Of a DNA stretch of 64,000 nucleotides, positions 1 to 9,816 are shown piece after piece; within the stretch, counting starts at the first letter, position 1, and each line of letters begins with the position of its first letter. The stretch lies in NCBI RefSeq assembly GCF_003173595.1, contig NZ_QGNZ01000001.1, positions 496,001 to 560,000 of the forward strand, read 5' to 3'. The position numbers were made by a program, and so were the translations under genes. The notes beneath the pieces are model-generated. The model did no database searches. It worked only from the letters and a program-made list of their open reading frames with translations, and had not been told where the DNA came from. The DNA comes from Pedobacter yonginensis. Lineage in GTDB: Bacteria > Bacteroidota > Bacteroidia > Sphingobacteriales > Sphingobacteriaceae.

Positions 1-249
1 ACCTCATTCAAGATCTATCCCAACCCAACCAATGGAGAGTTCAAGGCAACCATCAAGCTTTCGCAGAAATCGGATATCAGGCTATCTATGTATGGCTTTG
101 GGGGCAATCTGGTCGTAGCGCCACAAACCTATGCCAACGATGACAGTTTTGAAATCAACTTTAACGAAAGGGGCATACCGCCGGGAATTTATGTGCTAAC
201 GCTCGAAGCCGGAAACCAAGTCAAAACATTGAAGATTATTAAAATTTAA
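1..249 (+). CDS. C-terminal end of a T9SS-exported protein (partial)
   Basis: The reading frame is open from the first base and ends in TAA at 247-249, so only the last 82 residues are present. They begin TSFKIYPNPTNGEF, the hallmark of the type A C-terminal sorting domain of the Bacteroidota type IX secretion system, and finish with a beta-strand-rich tail ending in GIYVLTLEAGNQVKTLKIIK, also typical. The domain directs the protein through the outer membrane, where it is normally removed. The catalytic or binding part lies outside the window, so the protein's own function cannot be stated. A strong terminator follows immediately. Confidence 0.85.
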   Translation, partial: TSFKIYPNPTNGEFKATIKLSQKSDIRLSMYGFGGNLVVAPQTYANDDSFEINFNERGIPPGIYVLTLEAGNQVKTLKIIKI

Positions 250-259
250 GTTCAAATTC

Positions 260-298
260 AAAAGCCTTTTAGAATTACAACGCTAAAAGGCTTTTTTT
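260..298 (+). terminator. Rho-independent terminator after the T9SS-domain gene
   Basis: A 13 bp perfect stem (arms 260-272 and 282-294, loop of 9) is followed by a T run ending at 298. It starts 11 bases after the stop codon at 249. Confidence 0.85.
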
Positions 299-919
299 GA
301 ATGACCAAAAGATTGATAAAGACCATGATTTAATTTTTACATTTGGAAAGGAACGGTATAAATTCTTGGCGGACTGTAGTCCGTCTTTCCGCTAAATCCC
401 CGATTGAAAAAATCGGGGGATACCGCTTCAATACGGTTTAGGAACATCGGATTGTGCAAATAAAGCAATTTTGATCAAATTTTGCGCTTATCCATAGGCT
501 TCAAACCTGGGTAAAATAGCCCCAGTGGTATTGAAGCCATTTTTCATGGCGAAGTTAAAGCGAAACTACCGAAACCGACTGGCACTGCAACTGCGCTCCA
601 ATTTTTTTTGAATGACCAAAAGATTGATAAAGACCATTATTTAATTTTAACATTTGGAAAGGAACGGACGGAATTCTTGGCGGACTGTAGTCCGTCTTTC
701 CGCTAAATCCCCGATTGAAAAAATCGGGGGATACCGCTTCAATACGGTTTAGGAACCGGGGTTTGTGCAATTACGGCAATTATTCAAGTTTTGTGTTTAC
801 CCATATGCTTCAAACCTGAGTAAAATAGCCCCGATTGTATTGAAGCCATTTTTCATGGCGAAAGTAAAGCGGGACTACCGAAACCGACTGGCACTGCAAT
901 TGCGCTCCAAATTTTTTTA
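299..919. repeat. Tandem duplication of a ~311 bp noncoding unit
   Basis: Unit 1 begins at 299 and unit 2 at 610 (both start GAATGACCAAAAGATTG); the second ends about 919. The copies are mostly identical with scattered substitutions. Each contains three nested inverted repeats: CGGACTGTAGTCCG, CCCCGATT...AATCGGGG (both in the 380-425 and 690-735 zones), and ACCG...CGGT around a CTTCAATA core. Neither copy has a convincing open reading frame; predicted short ORFs here differ between the copies and are interrupted. It looks like a structured intergenic repeat that has duplicated in place. 920-1078 holds no gene. Confidence 0.8.
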
Positions 920-1078
920 TGACCTTAACCCATACGGTGAAACAACAAGGCGAATTACCATCCATTAAAATGCTGAAATGAATCAGCAAGGTGGACGGAC
1001 CAGGGAAGATCGTTTTAAGGTGTCGTCAGCCTGAATTTAGTTCAGGTTCTTAGCTGGTTTTTTAAGGCTATTTAAGCT

Positions 1079-2260
1079 CTAATGGTAAACAAAAGTTCCC
1101 TTTTCGCTTTCGATGGTAACCTGCTTTTGCTCAGCCCGCTCTACACGACCAATAATTCGTGCATCTATGTTGAAGCCATTAGAAATCTCGATAATTTCTT
1201 GAGCAATTTCTTCAGGAACGTATAATTCCATACGGTGACCCATGTTAAAAACTTTATACATTTCTTTCCAATCGGTGCCAGATTCTTCCTGTATCAGCTT
1301 AAACAATGGTGCAATTGGGAATAAATTATCTTTTATTACATGGATATCATCATTAATGAAATGCAGCACTTTCGTCTGCGCACCACCGCTACAGTGTACA
1401 ATTCCATTAATTTTGTTGCGATGTTTTTCTAGAATTTTTTTAATAACAGGGGCATAGGTACGCGTGGGAGATAAGACCAATTTTCCGGCGGTAATTTTGC
1501 CAAATCCCTCAATTTCAATTTCATCTGTTAGTTTCTTCTGGCCAGAAAACACCAAATCGAAAGGAACAGCGGGGTCAAAACTTTCTGGGTAGCTGTTTGC
1601 AACAGATTTGTCGAAAACATCATGACGTGCAGAAGTTAATCCATTTGATCCCATCCCGCCATTGTATTCGGTTTCGTAAGTGGCTTGACCAAAAGAGGCT
1701 AAAGCTACAATTACATCACCGGGTTTAATGTTGTCATTACTGATTACGTCTTTTCTTTCTAGGCGGCAGGTAACGGTAGAATCTACAATGATCGTTCTTA
1801 CCAAATCGCCCACATCGGCCGTTTCACCACCTGTAGAGTAAATAGAGATGCCTTGATCGCGTAAATCAGCCAAAATTTCTTCGGTTCCGTTAATCACTTC
1901 TGCAATTACTTCACCAGGTATCAGGTTTTTGTTGCGGCCAATCGTAGAAGATAATAAAATATGATCTGTTGCACCAACGCAAATCAAATCATCCAAATTC
2001 ATGATAATGGCATCCTGGGCAATTCCTTTCCAGACAGAAAGATCGCCAGTTTCTTTCCAATACACATAAGCTAAAGATGACTTCGTTCCGGCGCCATCAG
2101 CGTGCATAATATTGCAGTAGGCATCGTCTCCACCTAAAATATCGGGAATAATTTTGCAAAACGCCTTCGGGAAAATTCCTTTGTCAATATTTTTGATGGC
2201 ATTATGCACATCTTCTTTTGAGGCAGAAACGCCACGCTGATTGTACCTGTTATCACTCAT
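1079..2260 (-). CDS. purM: Phosphoribosylformylglycinamidine cyclo-ligase (AIR synthase)
   Basis: PurM makes 5-aminoimidazole ribonucleotide from FGAM using ATP, the fifth step of purine synthesis in the cytoplasm. The 393 aa protein has the AIRS architecture: an N-terminal ATP-binding half with HADGAGTK near residue 54 (the DGxGTK signature), the STGGETAD motif near 143, and a C-terminal half containing NMGHRMEL near 345. It is longer than the E. coli enzyme (~345 aa), as is common for Bacteroidota members. A -7 element TATCTTTG (2268-2275) sits only 7 bases upstream of the ATG, implying a very short leader. purL, the preceding pathway step, is transcribed from the same strand 3.7 kb away but not in the same operon. 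Confidence 0.9.
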   Translation of the reverse strand: MSDNRYNQRGVSASKEDVHNAIKNIDKGIFPKAFCKIIPDILGGDDAYCNIMHADGAGTKSSLAYVYWKETGDLSVWKGIAQDAIIMNLDDLICVGATDHILLSSTIGRNKNLIPGEVIAEVINGTEEILADLRDQGISIYSTGGETADVGDLVRTIIVDSTVTCRLERKDVISNDNIKPGDVIVALASFGQATYETEYNGGMGSNGLTSARHDVFDKSVANSYPESFDPAVPFDLVFSGQKKLTDEIEIEGFGKITAGKLVLSPTRTYAPVIKKILEKHRNKINGIVHCSGGAQTKVLHFINDDIHVIKDNLFPIAPLFKLIQEESGTDWKEMYKVFNMGHRMELYVPEEIAQEIIEISNGFNIDARIIGRVERAEQKQVTIESEKGTFVYH

Positions 2261-2432
2261 GTTGGCGCAAAGATAAGGATTAGCGCTAAAAGGTGGAAGG
2301 TAAAAGGTAAAAGGTTTTTGGTGTATAAGGGGGGGAGCTTCACATCGCTACAAAAGGAAGTGAAAAAACATAATTTGCTACAAAACAAAAAGCTAAATAA
2401 ACCATTCCATTTGCCGAAATTTACGGGGAGAG

Positions 2433-2471
2433 CAACAAAAAGGGCGTTAAGTTTACACCTAACGCCCTTTT
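2433..2471 (-). terminator. Terminator of the glutamine synthetase gene
   Basis: Arms 2438-2449 and 2460-2471 form a 12 bp perfect stem (AAAAGGGCGTTA and its complement). Read on the minus strand it is followed by a T-rich tract. It lies 27 bases beyond the stop codon at 2498. Confidence 0.8.
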
Positions 2472-2497
2472 GATTTTAATTATTCAAGATTAAAATC

Positions 2498-4672
2498 TTA
2501 TTTCATGAATAATAATTCTCTGAATTTTGGTAGAGGCCAAACGCTATCGTCAACAATTTGCTCTAATTTATCTGCATGGTAACGGATAATCTCGAAATAC
2601 GATTTAACTTTTTCATCGTAAGCAATTGCTTTCTCACGCGTATCTTCAATTTTGTTGGTTACTTTACGTTCTTCTAGCATGGCATCGATATTGCTTTTCA
2701 CAATTTCTAAGTGCTCATTTACTTTCTTAACGATATCAATAGAAACCTTACTATCTACACCAATTTCTTTTAATCCCTTTACGTTTGCGATTAAAGCATT
2801 TTGGTAAGCAATAGCAGCTGGAATAATTGCAGTATTTGCAACTTCACCCATTACACGTGCCTCAATTTGTAGTTTTTTATAGAAGTTTTCTAACATGATT
2901 TCATGACGGGCATGAATCTCACGTTTGCTGTAAATACCAGTCGATTCAAACAATTCTGCTGATTTCTCAGTCAAGTAAGCATCTAAAGCTTTAGGGGTAG
3001 TTTTGATGTTGGATAAACCACGAGCTAATGCTTCATCTTCCCATTCTTGGCTGTAACCATTACCTTCAAAACGAATTGATTTAGATTCTTTGATGTATTT
3101 TTTGATCACCGTTAATAAAGCAATGTCTTTTTTATCGCCTTTTTTGATCAATTTATCAACTTCAGCTTTAAATTTAACCAATTGCTCGGCCATAATTGCG
3201 TTCAAGATCGTCATTGGGGCAGATGAGTTCGCTGATGAACCAACTGCTCTTAATTCGAACTTGTTACCTGTAAATGCGAAAGGAGATGTACGGTTACGAT
3301 CGGTATTATCCAATAAAATTTGTGGAATTTTAGGAATACCCAACCACAATGCATTATCTTCTTTGATTTTTTTGCTGATGCGTGAGTGCTCAATTTCATC
3401 CAATACATCATTTAATTGAGAACCTAAGAAGATTGAAATGATTGCTGGTGGTGCTTCGTTGGCACCCAAACGGTGGTCGTTGCTTACCGAAGCAATACTT
3501 GCACGTAATAAATCTGCATGCTCGCTAACTGCTTTGATGGTGTTTACAAAGAAAGCCAAGAACATTAAGTTGTTTTTTGGCGTTTTGCCTGGTGCCAATA
3601 AGTTTTTGCCTGTATCGGTAATTAACGACCAGTTGTTGTGTTTACCAGATCCATTGATGCCTGCGTATGGTTTTTCGTGCAATAAAACACGGAAATGATG
3701 ACGACGAGCAACTTTTTCCATCAAATCCATCAACAATTGATTGTGATCGATAGCTAAGTTGATTTCTTCATAAATAGGTGCACATTCAAATTGAGATGGT
3801 GCAACCTCGTTGTGACGAGTTTTTAATGGAATACCTAATTTTAAAGCCTCGTTTTCGAAATCTACCATGTAGCTAAATACACGCTCAGGAATAGATCCAA
3901 AATAATGATCCTCTAATTGTTGGCCTTTAGCAGACATGTGTCCGAATAAAGTACGTCCGGTTAATAATAAATCAGGACGTGCGTTATACAAGGACTCATC
4001 AACCAAGAAATATTCTTGTTCAATACCTAATGATGCATTTACTTTAGTAATGCTTTTATCGAAATATTGGCAAACATCAACCGCTGCTTTATCAAGCGCT
4101 GCTAATGCTTTTAATAATGGTGCTTTATAATCTAGGGCTTCACCTGTATAAGATACAAAAACTGTAGGGATACAAAGTGTTTTACCGGCTTTACTTTCCA
4201 TGATGAAAGCTGGAGAAGATGGATCCCAAGCGGTATAACCACGAGCTTCGAAGGTATTTCTAATACCACCGTTAGGGAAACTAGATGCATCAGGCTCTTG
4301 TTGTACCAATGCACTACCCGCAAATTTTTCAATTGCCCCGTCACCGCTTGGCTCAAAGAATGAATCGTGTTTCTCTGCAGTTGTGCCAGTCAACGGCTGG
4401 AACCAATGCGTGTAATGTGTTGCGCCAGCACTCATTGCCCAAGCTTTCATAGCTGTTGCAATTTGGTTAGCGTCATCAGTGTTAATTAATTCACCTTGGT
4501 TGATAGATGATATTAATTTTTCATACACGTCTTTAGATAAGAAATCTCTCATTTTTCTCTTATCAAATACATTAGAGCCAAAAAAGTCAGAAATTTTTGC
4601 TGATGGTGATTTAACTTCTGGTGAAATTCTGTTTTGAGCCTCTTTTAATGCGATGGTTCTTAAGCTTTTCAT
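2498..4672 (-). CDS. glnN: Glutamine synthetase type III
   Basis: Condenses ammonia with glutamate using ATP; the main nitrogen-assimilation enzyme, a large soluble oligomer. The 724 aa length and sequence match the GSIII family rather than the ~450 aa GSI family. Visible signatures: GIEQEYFLVDE near residue 217 (metal-binding E-x-E), a HNEVAPSQFE segment near 280, NGSGKHNNWSL near 345 (the ATP/metal-binding NGSG-H motif) and KFELRAVGSSANS near 474. No adenylylation-type C-terminus is expected in this class. A -7-like element TATTTTTG at 4693-4700 precedes the ATG by 20 bases; no good -33 box was seen. It stands alone, divergent from the TonB-like gene, with its own terminator. Confidence 0.95.
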   Translation of the reverse strand: MKSLRTIALKEAQNRISPEVKSPSAKISDFFGSNVFDKRKMRDFLSKDVYEKLISSINQGELINTDDANQIATAMKAWAMSAGATHYTHWFQPLTGTTAEKHDSFFEPSGDGAIEKFAGSALVQQEPDASSFPNGGIRNTFEARGYTAWDPSSPAFIMESKAGKTLCIPTVFVSYTGEALDYKAPLLKALAALDKAAVDVCQYFDKSITKVNASLGIEQEYFLVDESLYNARPDLLLTGRTLFGHMSAKGQQLEDHYFGSIPERVFSYMVDFENEALKLGIPLKTRHNEVAPSQFECAPIYEEINLAIDHNQLLMDLMEKVARRHHFRVLLHEKPYAGINGSGKHNNWSLITDTGKNLLAPGKTPKNNLMFLAFFVNTIKAVSEHADLLRASIASVSNDHRLGANEAPPAIISIFLGSQLNDVLDEIEHSRISKKIKEDNALWLGIPKIPQILLDNTDRNRTSPFAFTGNKFELRAVGSSANSSAPMTILNAIMAEQLVKFKAEVDKLIKKGDKKDIALLTVIKKYIKESKSIRFEGNGYSQEWEDEALARGLSNIKTTPKALDAYLTEKSAELFESTGIYSKREIHARHEIMLENFYKKLQIEARVMGEVANTAIIPAAIAYQNALIANVKGLKEIGVDSKVSIDIVKKVNEHLEIVKSNIDAMLEERKVTNKIEDTREKAIAYDEKVKSYFEIIRYHADKLEQIVDDSVWPLPKFRELLFMK

Positions 4673-4874
4673 TAATTTGTTATGTTTTTTGTCAAAAATA
4701 GGATATTTTATTAATTTTTATAAAACAATCGCATTAAATATGTGAAATTTATTGAAAATGAAATAAAAAAATGTTTTTGAGATGGAAAATTTCATTTTTC
4801 GCAAATAATATAGATTTTTTAAAGTTTTATGGAATTGAAGATTTCTGAACATCATGCTTTAAAAAACAAAAGCT

Positions 4875-5717
4875 ATGTTCAATTCTTCAATCAACGTGTA
4901 CAAAACCGAGTGGCTCGATCTTGTATTTGCAGACCGCAACAAAAATTATGGCGCTTACGAACTTAGGTCTAAGTCGTCAACAATTATGACCAGAGCACTT
5001 TTCGTATCTGGAAGTCTTTTTCTCTTATTGTGTTTTTCTCCAATTATTTATGCAAAGGTTTTCCCTAAAGAACCGCTTGCAGATAACACTTCGAAAGTTA
5101 TCGAAGTCTCCACACCTGATGTCATTCACGAAATGAAAAAGCCGGAGCCGGAAAAGAAACTGGAGCCAGCAAAAGCAGAACCTGTAAAAGTTAAAACGGT
5201 AAAAATGGTATCGAATATTGTTGTTGTAGATCGCAAAGACATCGAAGAACCACCTACAATAAAAGAGATTGAAAGTGCTGTGGTGAGCAACAAAACACAA
5301 GACGGGGAGATTAAACCAAATTTGGTTATCCCAACAAAGTCCGAGACCGGAAATGGCACCGGCGCTGGTACTCAGGAAGGAACTGGGGCTGATGCAGGCG
5401 TTACAGATGTATTTCTGGTTGACGAATACCCAGAGTTTATGGGAGGAATGAAAGCCTTTACAAAATATATGGAACGCAATTTACATTATCCTTCTCAGGC
5501 GATGGAGGAAGGGGTTAAAGGCAAAGTGTTTGTAAGTTTTGTAGTAGAACGTGATGGATCAATAACCGATGTGAAAGTGATTAAAGGAATTGGCTATGGT
5601 TGCGATGAAGAAGCTATGAAAGTAATCAAAAAATCTCCCTTGTGGAAACCTGGTAAAAACAGAGGTGTGCCGGTTCGGGTAAGATATAATATGCCAATTA
5701 ATTTTAATTTGATGTAA
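4875..5717 (+). CDS. Energy transducer TonB-like protein
   Basis: Predicted inner-membrane protein of 280 aa that passes proton-motive energy to outer-membrane receptors. A cytoplasmic N-terminus (residues 1-40, with the DLVFADRNKNYGAYELR motif common to Bacteroidota TonB paralogues) precedes one membrane segment at about 41-61. A Pro/Glu/Lys-rich periplasmic linker follows, then a TonB C-terminal domain from about 185 to 280 (FMGGMKAFTKYMERNL ... YPSQAMEEGVKGKVFVSF). There are no exbB/exbD genes beside it, so it probably works with a complex encoded elsewhere. The TonB-dependent receptor at 45474 is a possible but unproven partner. Confidence 0.85.
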   Translation: MFNSSINVYKTEWLDLVFADRNKNYGAYELRSKSSTIMTRALFVSGSLFLLLCFSPIIYAKVFPKEPLADNTSKVIEVSTPDVIHEMKKPEPEKKLEPAKAEPVKVKTVKMVSNIVVVDRKDIEEPPTIKEIESAVVSNKTQDGEIKPNLVIPTKSETGNGTGAGTQEGTGADAGVTDVFLVDEYPEFMGGMKAFTKYMERNLHYPSQAMEEGVKGKVFVSFVVERDGSITDVKVIKGIGYGCDEEAMKVIKKSPLWKPGKNRGVPVRVRYNMPINFNLM

Positions 5718-5871
5718 AGAGGGGGAGTGATTTTTGAATGTCGGCTGGAATATCGAACAATTCGCCCCGCAGATCAAAGGGTTTTACACCTATTAATAAT
5801 TTATTCACAAATCAATAAAAACCGTATTTGATAACGCTCCGTAATCAAAAGAGGAAAAGTGAGGTTGAATA

Positions 5872-5899
5872 AAAGGCTTGAGTTTTTGCTCAAGCCTTT
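5872..5899 (-). terminator. Terminator between purL and the TonB-like gene
   Basis: An 11 bp perfect stem (5872-5882 with 5889-5899, arm AAAGGCTTGAG) with a 6-base loop lies 40 bases beyond the purL stop. T-rich sequence follows on the minus strand, and a weaker T tract follows on the plus strand, so it may serve both convergent genes. Confidence 0.75.
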
Positions 5900-5938
5900 G
5901 TTATTTTATGGATTTAAATTTATTTATATCAAGCCGTC

Positions 5939-8900
5939 TTACACTTGTTCTTCAACCCATTTGCGGGCGTTTACAAATGCTTCCATCCAAGGGGAAACCT
6001 CGTCATTTCTACCTTTTAGATAATTTGCCCAGTGCCATTGAAACAATGAACGCTCAATGTGTGGCATCATAACCAGGTGTCTGCCAGATTCGTCACACAT
6101 CATTGCGGTGTTGTAGTCAGAACCATTTGGACTTGCAGGGTAGGTATCGTATGCATATTTAGCAACAATTTTATATTGCTCTTCGGCATAAGGTAATGAG
6201 AATTTTCCTTCACCATGTGATACCCATACGCCCAAAGTGCTACCTGCCAATGTAGAGAGCATTATAGAATCGTTTTCTGCCACCGTTAACGACGTAAAAA
6301 TACTCTCATGCTTTCCACTTTCGTTATGCAGCATTTTTGGTTTCTCCTCGTGATCTTTATTGATCAGCCCCAGCTCTACAAACAATTGGCAGCCATTACA
6401 AATACCAACAGAAAGCGTATCAGGGCGATTGAAGAATTTTTCTAAAGCGATTTTAGCCTTTTCATTATACATAAAAGCACCAGCCCAGCCCTTTGCAGAA
6501 CCCAAAACATCTGAATTGGAGAACCCACCTACAGCACCAATAAATTTGATGTCTTCTAAGGTTTCGCGTCCACTTATTAAGTCCGTCATGTGTACATCCT
6601 TCACATCAAAGCCCGCAAGGTACATGGCATTCGCCAATTCACGCTCAGAGTTGCTGCCTTTTTCGCGGATAATTGCCGCTTTCGGGCGGGGTTTGTTGGA
6701 GTCAATCACAGGTTTTTTCCCATCAAATTGATTTGGGAAACTGTATTTTAAGACATGATTTTTGTAGTTTTCAAAGCGCTCTTTTGCCTTCACTGCCCCG
6801 CTTTGTTTTGCATCCAACAGATAAGAGGTTTTAAACCAAACATCACGGAGGTGATCAATATCAAAACTAAACTGTGCAGATTGATTTTTAACTTCTAACC
6901 TAGCAGATGCATTCACTTCTCCAATTTTATGGAAATTTACGCCCGCCTTGCTCAAAATTTCTTCTACCGAAGCATCTCCTTGAAAAACCAAAGCAATATT
7001 TTCTGCAAAAAGCAATTTTACACTGTCTTGTTCTCCCAGAGGTGATAAATCAATGCTTGCTCCTAAATCGCGATCGGCGAAACACATTTCTAACAACGTA
7101 GTAATTAAACCACCGCTGCCGATGTCATGTCCTGCTTGTATTTTGTTTTTCTTAATTAATTGCTGGATGGTGTTGAATGCTGTTTTTAGTTTTCCTGCAT
7201 CCAAAATATCAGGTGTTTCAGTGCCAATTTTATTTAAAATTTGGGCGAAAGATGATCCACCCAGTTTATGGCTGTCGCTAGATAAATTGATGTAGTAAAT
7301 TGCCCCTCCATCTTTCTGAAGCACAGGTTCTACCACCTGCGTAATGTCATCGCAATTTGCGCCAGCAGAAATAATTACCGTACCAGGCGCAATTACATCA
7401 CCATCTTGATATTTTTGTTTCATCGATAAAGAATCTTTTCCCGTTGGGATGTTAATTCCTAGGTCGATGGCAAAATCTGAACAGGCCTTAACTGCTGCAT
7501 ACAATCTGGCATCTTCACCTTCGTTTTTGCAGGCCCACATCCAATTGGCAGAAAGGGAAACGCTTTTTAAACCATCTTTTAAGGGTGCCCAAACGATATT
7601 TGAAAGCGCCTCTGCAATGGCATTTCTACTGCCTGCAGCCGGATCAATCAAGGCTGAAAGTGGTGCATGACCAACCGATGTAGCGATACCTTCCTTACCT
7701 TGAAAATCTAGCGCCATTACGCCACAATTGTTTAAAGGCAATTGAAGCGGACCAACACACTGCTGTTTAGCCACTCTGCCACCCACGCAACGATCTACCT
7801 TATTGGTTAACCAATCTTTAGAGGCTACGGCTTCTAATTGTAAAACCTGTTCTAAATAGGTGTTTAGCTTAGCTTCGTCATATGCAATTGGCTCATATTT
7901 ACGTTGGATGGTTTGGTCTTCCATCACAATTTTAGGTGAGCTTCCAAACATGTCATTCAAATCGAAATCCATTGGTTTAAGGCCGGAGGTTTCGGATTTA
8001 AAAGTAAAGCGATGATTGCCGGTAACCTTACCAACGGTGTACATTGGAGAACGCTCGCGATCGGCAATTTTTTGTAAAGTTTCGATGTGATCGTTACCGA
8101 TAACCAATCCCATTCGTTCTTGAGACTCATTTCCGATAATTTCTTTGGCAGATAGGGTAGGATCGCCTACAGGTAGTTTGTCTAAGTTGATTAATCCACC
8201 AGTTTCTTCCACCAATTCTGATAAGCAGTTTAAATGCCCGCCTGCACCATGATCGTGGATGGAAACGATAAAGTTTTCTTCACTTTCTACCATCCCTCGA
8301 ACGGCATTGGCCGCTCTTTTCTGCATTTCTGGATTGGACCTCTGGATGGCATTTAATTCGATACCAGAACCATGTTGCCCGGTATCAGCAGAAGAAACCG
8401 CTGCACCGCCCATGCCAATTCTATAATTTTCACCACCAAGAATTACGATATTATCGCCCTCTTGTGGTTTTTGTTTTTGTGCCTGACTTGCCTTTCCGTA
8501 CCCAACACCACCAGCAAGCATAATTACTTTATCGTAACCCAATTTACGAGCATCTTCTTCGTGCTCGAAAGTTAAAACTGAGCCTGTAATTAAAGGCTGA
8601 CCAAATTTATTTCCAAAATCAGTAGCACCGTTTGATGCTTTGATCAAAATATCCATTGGCGTTTGATACAGCCACTTTCTTTCCGCTACGCCAGATTCCC
8701 AAGGTCTGTTTTCCTCTAAACGAGAAAGGGCAGTCATGTAAACTGCTGTACCAGCCAAAGGCAAAGAGCCTTGTCCGCCAGCCAAACGATCTCTAATTTC
8801 GCCACCAGAACCCGTAGCCGCACCGTTAAAAGGCTCTACCGTGGTTGGGAAATTGTGGGTTTCTGCTTTTAAAGAAATGACCGATTCGAAGTTGCTAACG

Positions 8901-9601
8901 GCGTAGTAATCTGGTACATCTGCTCTTTTAGGTGCAAATTGCTGTACAACAGGCCCCTTAATAAAAGCAACATTATCTTTGTAAGCCGATACAATATCGT
9001 TGGGGTTTTCTTCAGAAGTTTTACGAATTAACTTGAAAAGCGAGGTTGGTTGTTCAACACCATCAATTACAAACTTACCGTTAAAAATTTTGTGGCGACA
9101 ATGTTCAGAGTTAACTTGTGAAAAACCGAAAACTTCAGAGTCGGTTAAGGGTCTTTCTAATTTTGTTGCCAGAGCATTTAGATAATCAACCTCCTCATCG
9201 CTTAAAGATAAACCTTCCTGTTTATTATAAGCAGCAATATCGGTGATTTCAAGAATTGGTTCTGGCTTTATATTGATGGTGAAAACCTCTTGGTGAAGCT
9301 GATCGTACTTTTGCGAAAGCATTGGATCGTAGTCTGAAAAATCTTCCGCAACTTTTTTAAATTCTTCTATTCGGATGATTCCTTGCAAATCCATATTTTG
9401 GGTAATTTCCACCGCGTTGGTGCTCCAAGGCGTAATCATTGCCGCTCTAGGACCAACAAAAAAACCTTTTAGTGCTGTTTCTTGCGAGATTTTGGCATCG
9501 CCAAATAACCATTCAAGTTTAGTAATATCATTGGGACTAAGCGATTTATCTGTTTGAAGAACAAAAACCGCCTGTGATTGACTTAAGAAGAAATGAATCA
9601 T
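5939..9601 (-). CDS. purL: Phosphoribosylformylglycinamidine synthase, large fused form
   Basis: Converts FGAR to FGAM with glutamine and ATP, the fourth purine step. At 1220 aa it is the single-chain form that fuses the PurS-like N-terminus, two AIRS-type ATP-binding halves and a C-terminal glutaminase. Seen: the SEHCRHKIF motif near 165, AETHNFPT near 245, GSGGLITTLLEM near 845, and a class I glutaminase from about 970 with the nucleophile in GICNGCQ near 1067 and PHIERS near 1190. The frame also allows a TTG start at 9622, but that TTG lies inside a perfect -7 element (TATTTTTG, 9620-9627), and family members begin MIHFF or similar, so the ATG at 9601 is preferred. Confidence 0.95.
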   Translation of the reverse strand: MIHFFLSQSQAVFVLQTDKSLSPNDITKLEWLFGDAKISQETALKGFFVGPRAAMITPWSTNAVEITQNMDLQGIIRIEEFKKVAEDFSDYDPMLSQKYDQLHQEVFTINIKPEPILEITDIAAYNKQEGLSLSDEEVDYLNALATKLERPLTDSEVFGFSQVNSEHCRHKIFNGKFVIDGVEQPTSLFKLIRKTSEENPNDIVSAYKDNVAFIKGPVVQQFAPKRADVPDYYAVSNFESVISLKAETHNFPTTVEPFNGAATGSGGEIRDRLAGGQGSLPLAGTAVYMTALSRLEENRPWESGVAERKWLYQTPMDILIKASNGATDFGNKFGQPLITGSVLTFEHEEDARKLGYDKVIMLAGGVGYGKASQAQKQKPQEGDNIVILGGENYRIGMGGAAVSSADTGQHGSGIELNAIQRSNPEMQKRAANAVRGMVESEENFIVSIHDHGAGGHLNCLSELVEETGGLINLDKLPVGDPTLSAKEIIGNESQERMGLVIGNDHIETLQKIADRERSPMYTVGKVTGNHRFTFKSETSGLKPMDFDLNDMFGSSPKIVMEDQTIQRKYEPIAYDEAKLNTYLEQVLQLEAVASKDWLTNKVDRCVGGRVAKQQCVGPLQLPLNNCGVMALDFQGKEGIATSVGHAPLSALIDPAAGSRNAIAEALSNIVWAPLKDGLKSVSLSANWMWACKNEGEDARLYAAVKACSDFAIDLGINIPTGKDSLSMKQKYQDGDVIAPGTVIISAGANCDDITQVVEPVLQKDGGAIYYINLSSDSHKLGGSSFAQILNKIGTETPDILDAGKLKTAFNTIQQLIKKNKIQAGHDIGSGGLITTLLEMCFADRDLGASIDLSPLGEQDSVKLLFAENIALVFQGDASVEEILSKAGVNFHKIGEVNASARLEVKNQSAQFSFDIDHLRDVWFKTSYLLDAKQSGAVKAKERFENYKNHVLKYSFPNQFDGKKPVIDSNKPRPKAAIIREKGSNSERELANAMYLAGFDVKDVHMTDLISGRETLEDIKFIGAVGGFSNSDVLGSAKGWAGAFMYNEKAKIALEKFFNRPDTLSVGICNGCQLFVELGLINKDHEEKPKMLHNESGKHESIFTSLTVAENDSIMLSTLAGSTLGVWVSHGEGKFSLPYAEEQYKIVAKYAYDTYPASPNGSDYNTAMMCDESGRHLVMMPHIERSLFQWHWANYLKGRNDEVSPWMEAFVNARKWVEEQV

Positions 9602-9619
9602 GCTTTTTTTTTGAAGATG

Positions 9620-9627
9620 CAAAAATA
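9620..9627 (-). promoter_or_regulatory. -7 element of the purL promoter
   Basis: TATTTTTG on the minus strand matches the Bacteroidota TAnnTTTG consensus and ends 18 bases before the chosen ATG. No clear -33 TTTG was seen at the usual spacing. It overlaps, and so argues against, the upstream TTG start. Confidence 0.5.
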
Positions 9628-9816
9628 GCTTTTTTAATTTTAAAGCGTGAAGGAAAGGATACTCGAAATAGACAATGTGGAAATAATGATATGATTGTGG
9701 AAATTGATTTGAACCCCAGCCTTGTTGAAGCTTGAAATTTTAATGAATTTGCTAAAATTTTGATGGAAAGTAAAGTGTTAAGCTAAAAAACTACGCCTTT
9801 TTGCGCAACTTTGCCA

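Noticed and set aside
555-968. Short ORFs inside the tandem noncoding repeat (71 aa minus, 67 aa plus)
   Set aside because: They exist in only one copy of the duplicated unit or change frame between copies, cross the hairpins, and match nothing; the repeat is better explained as noncoding.
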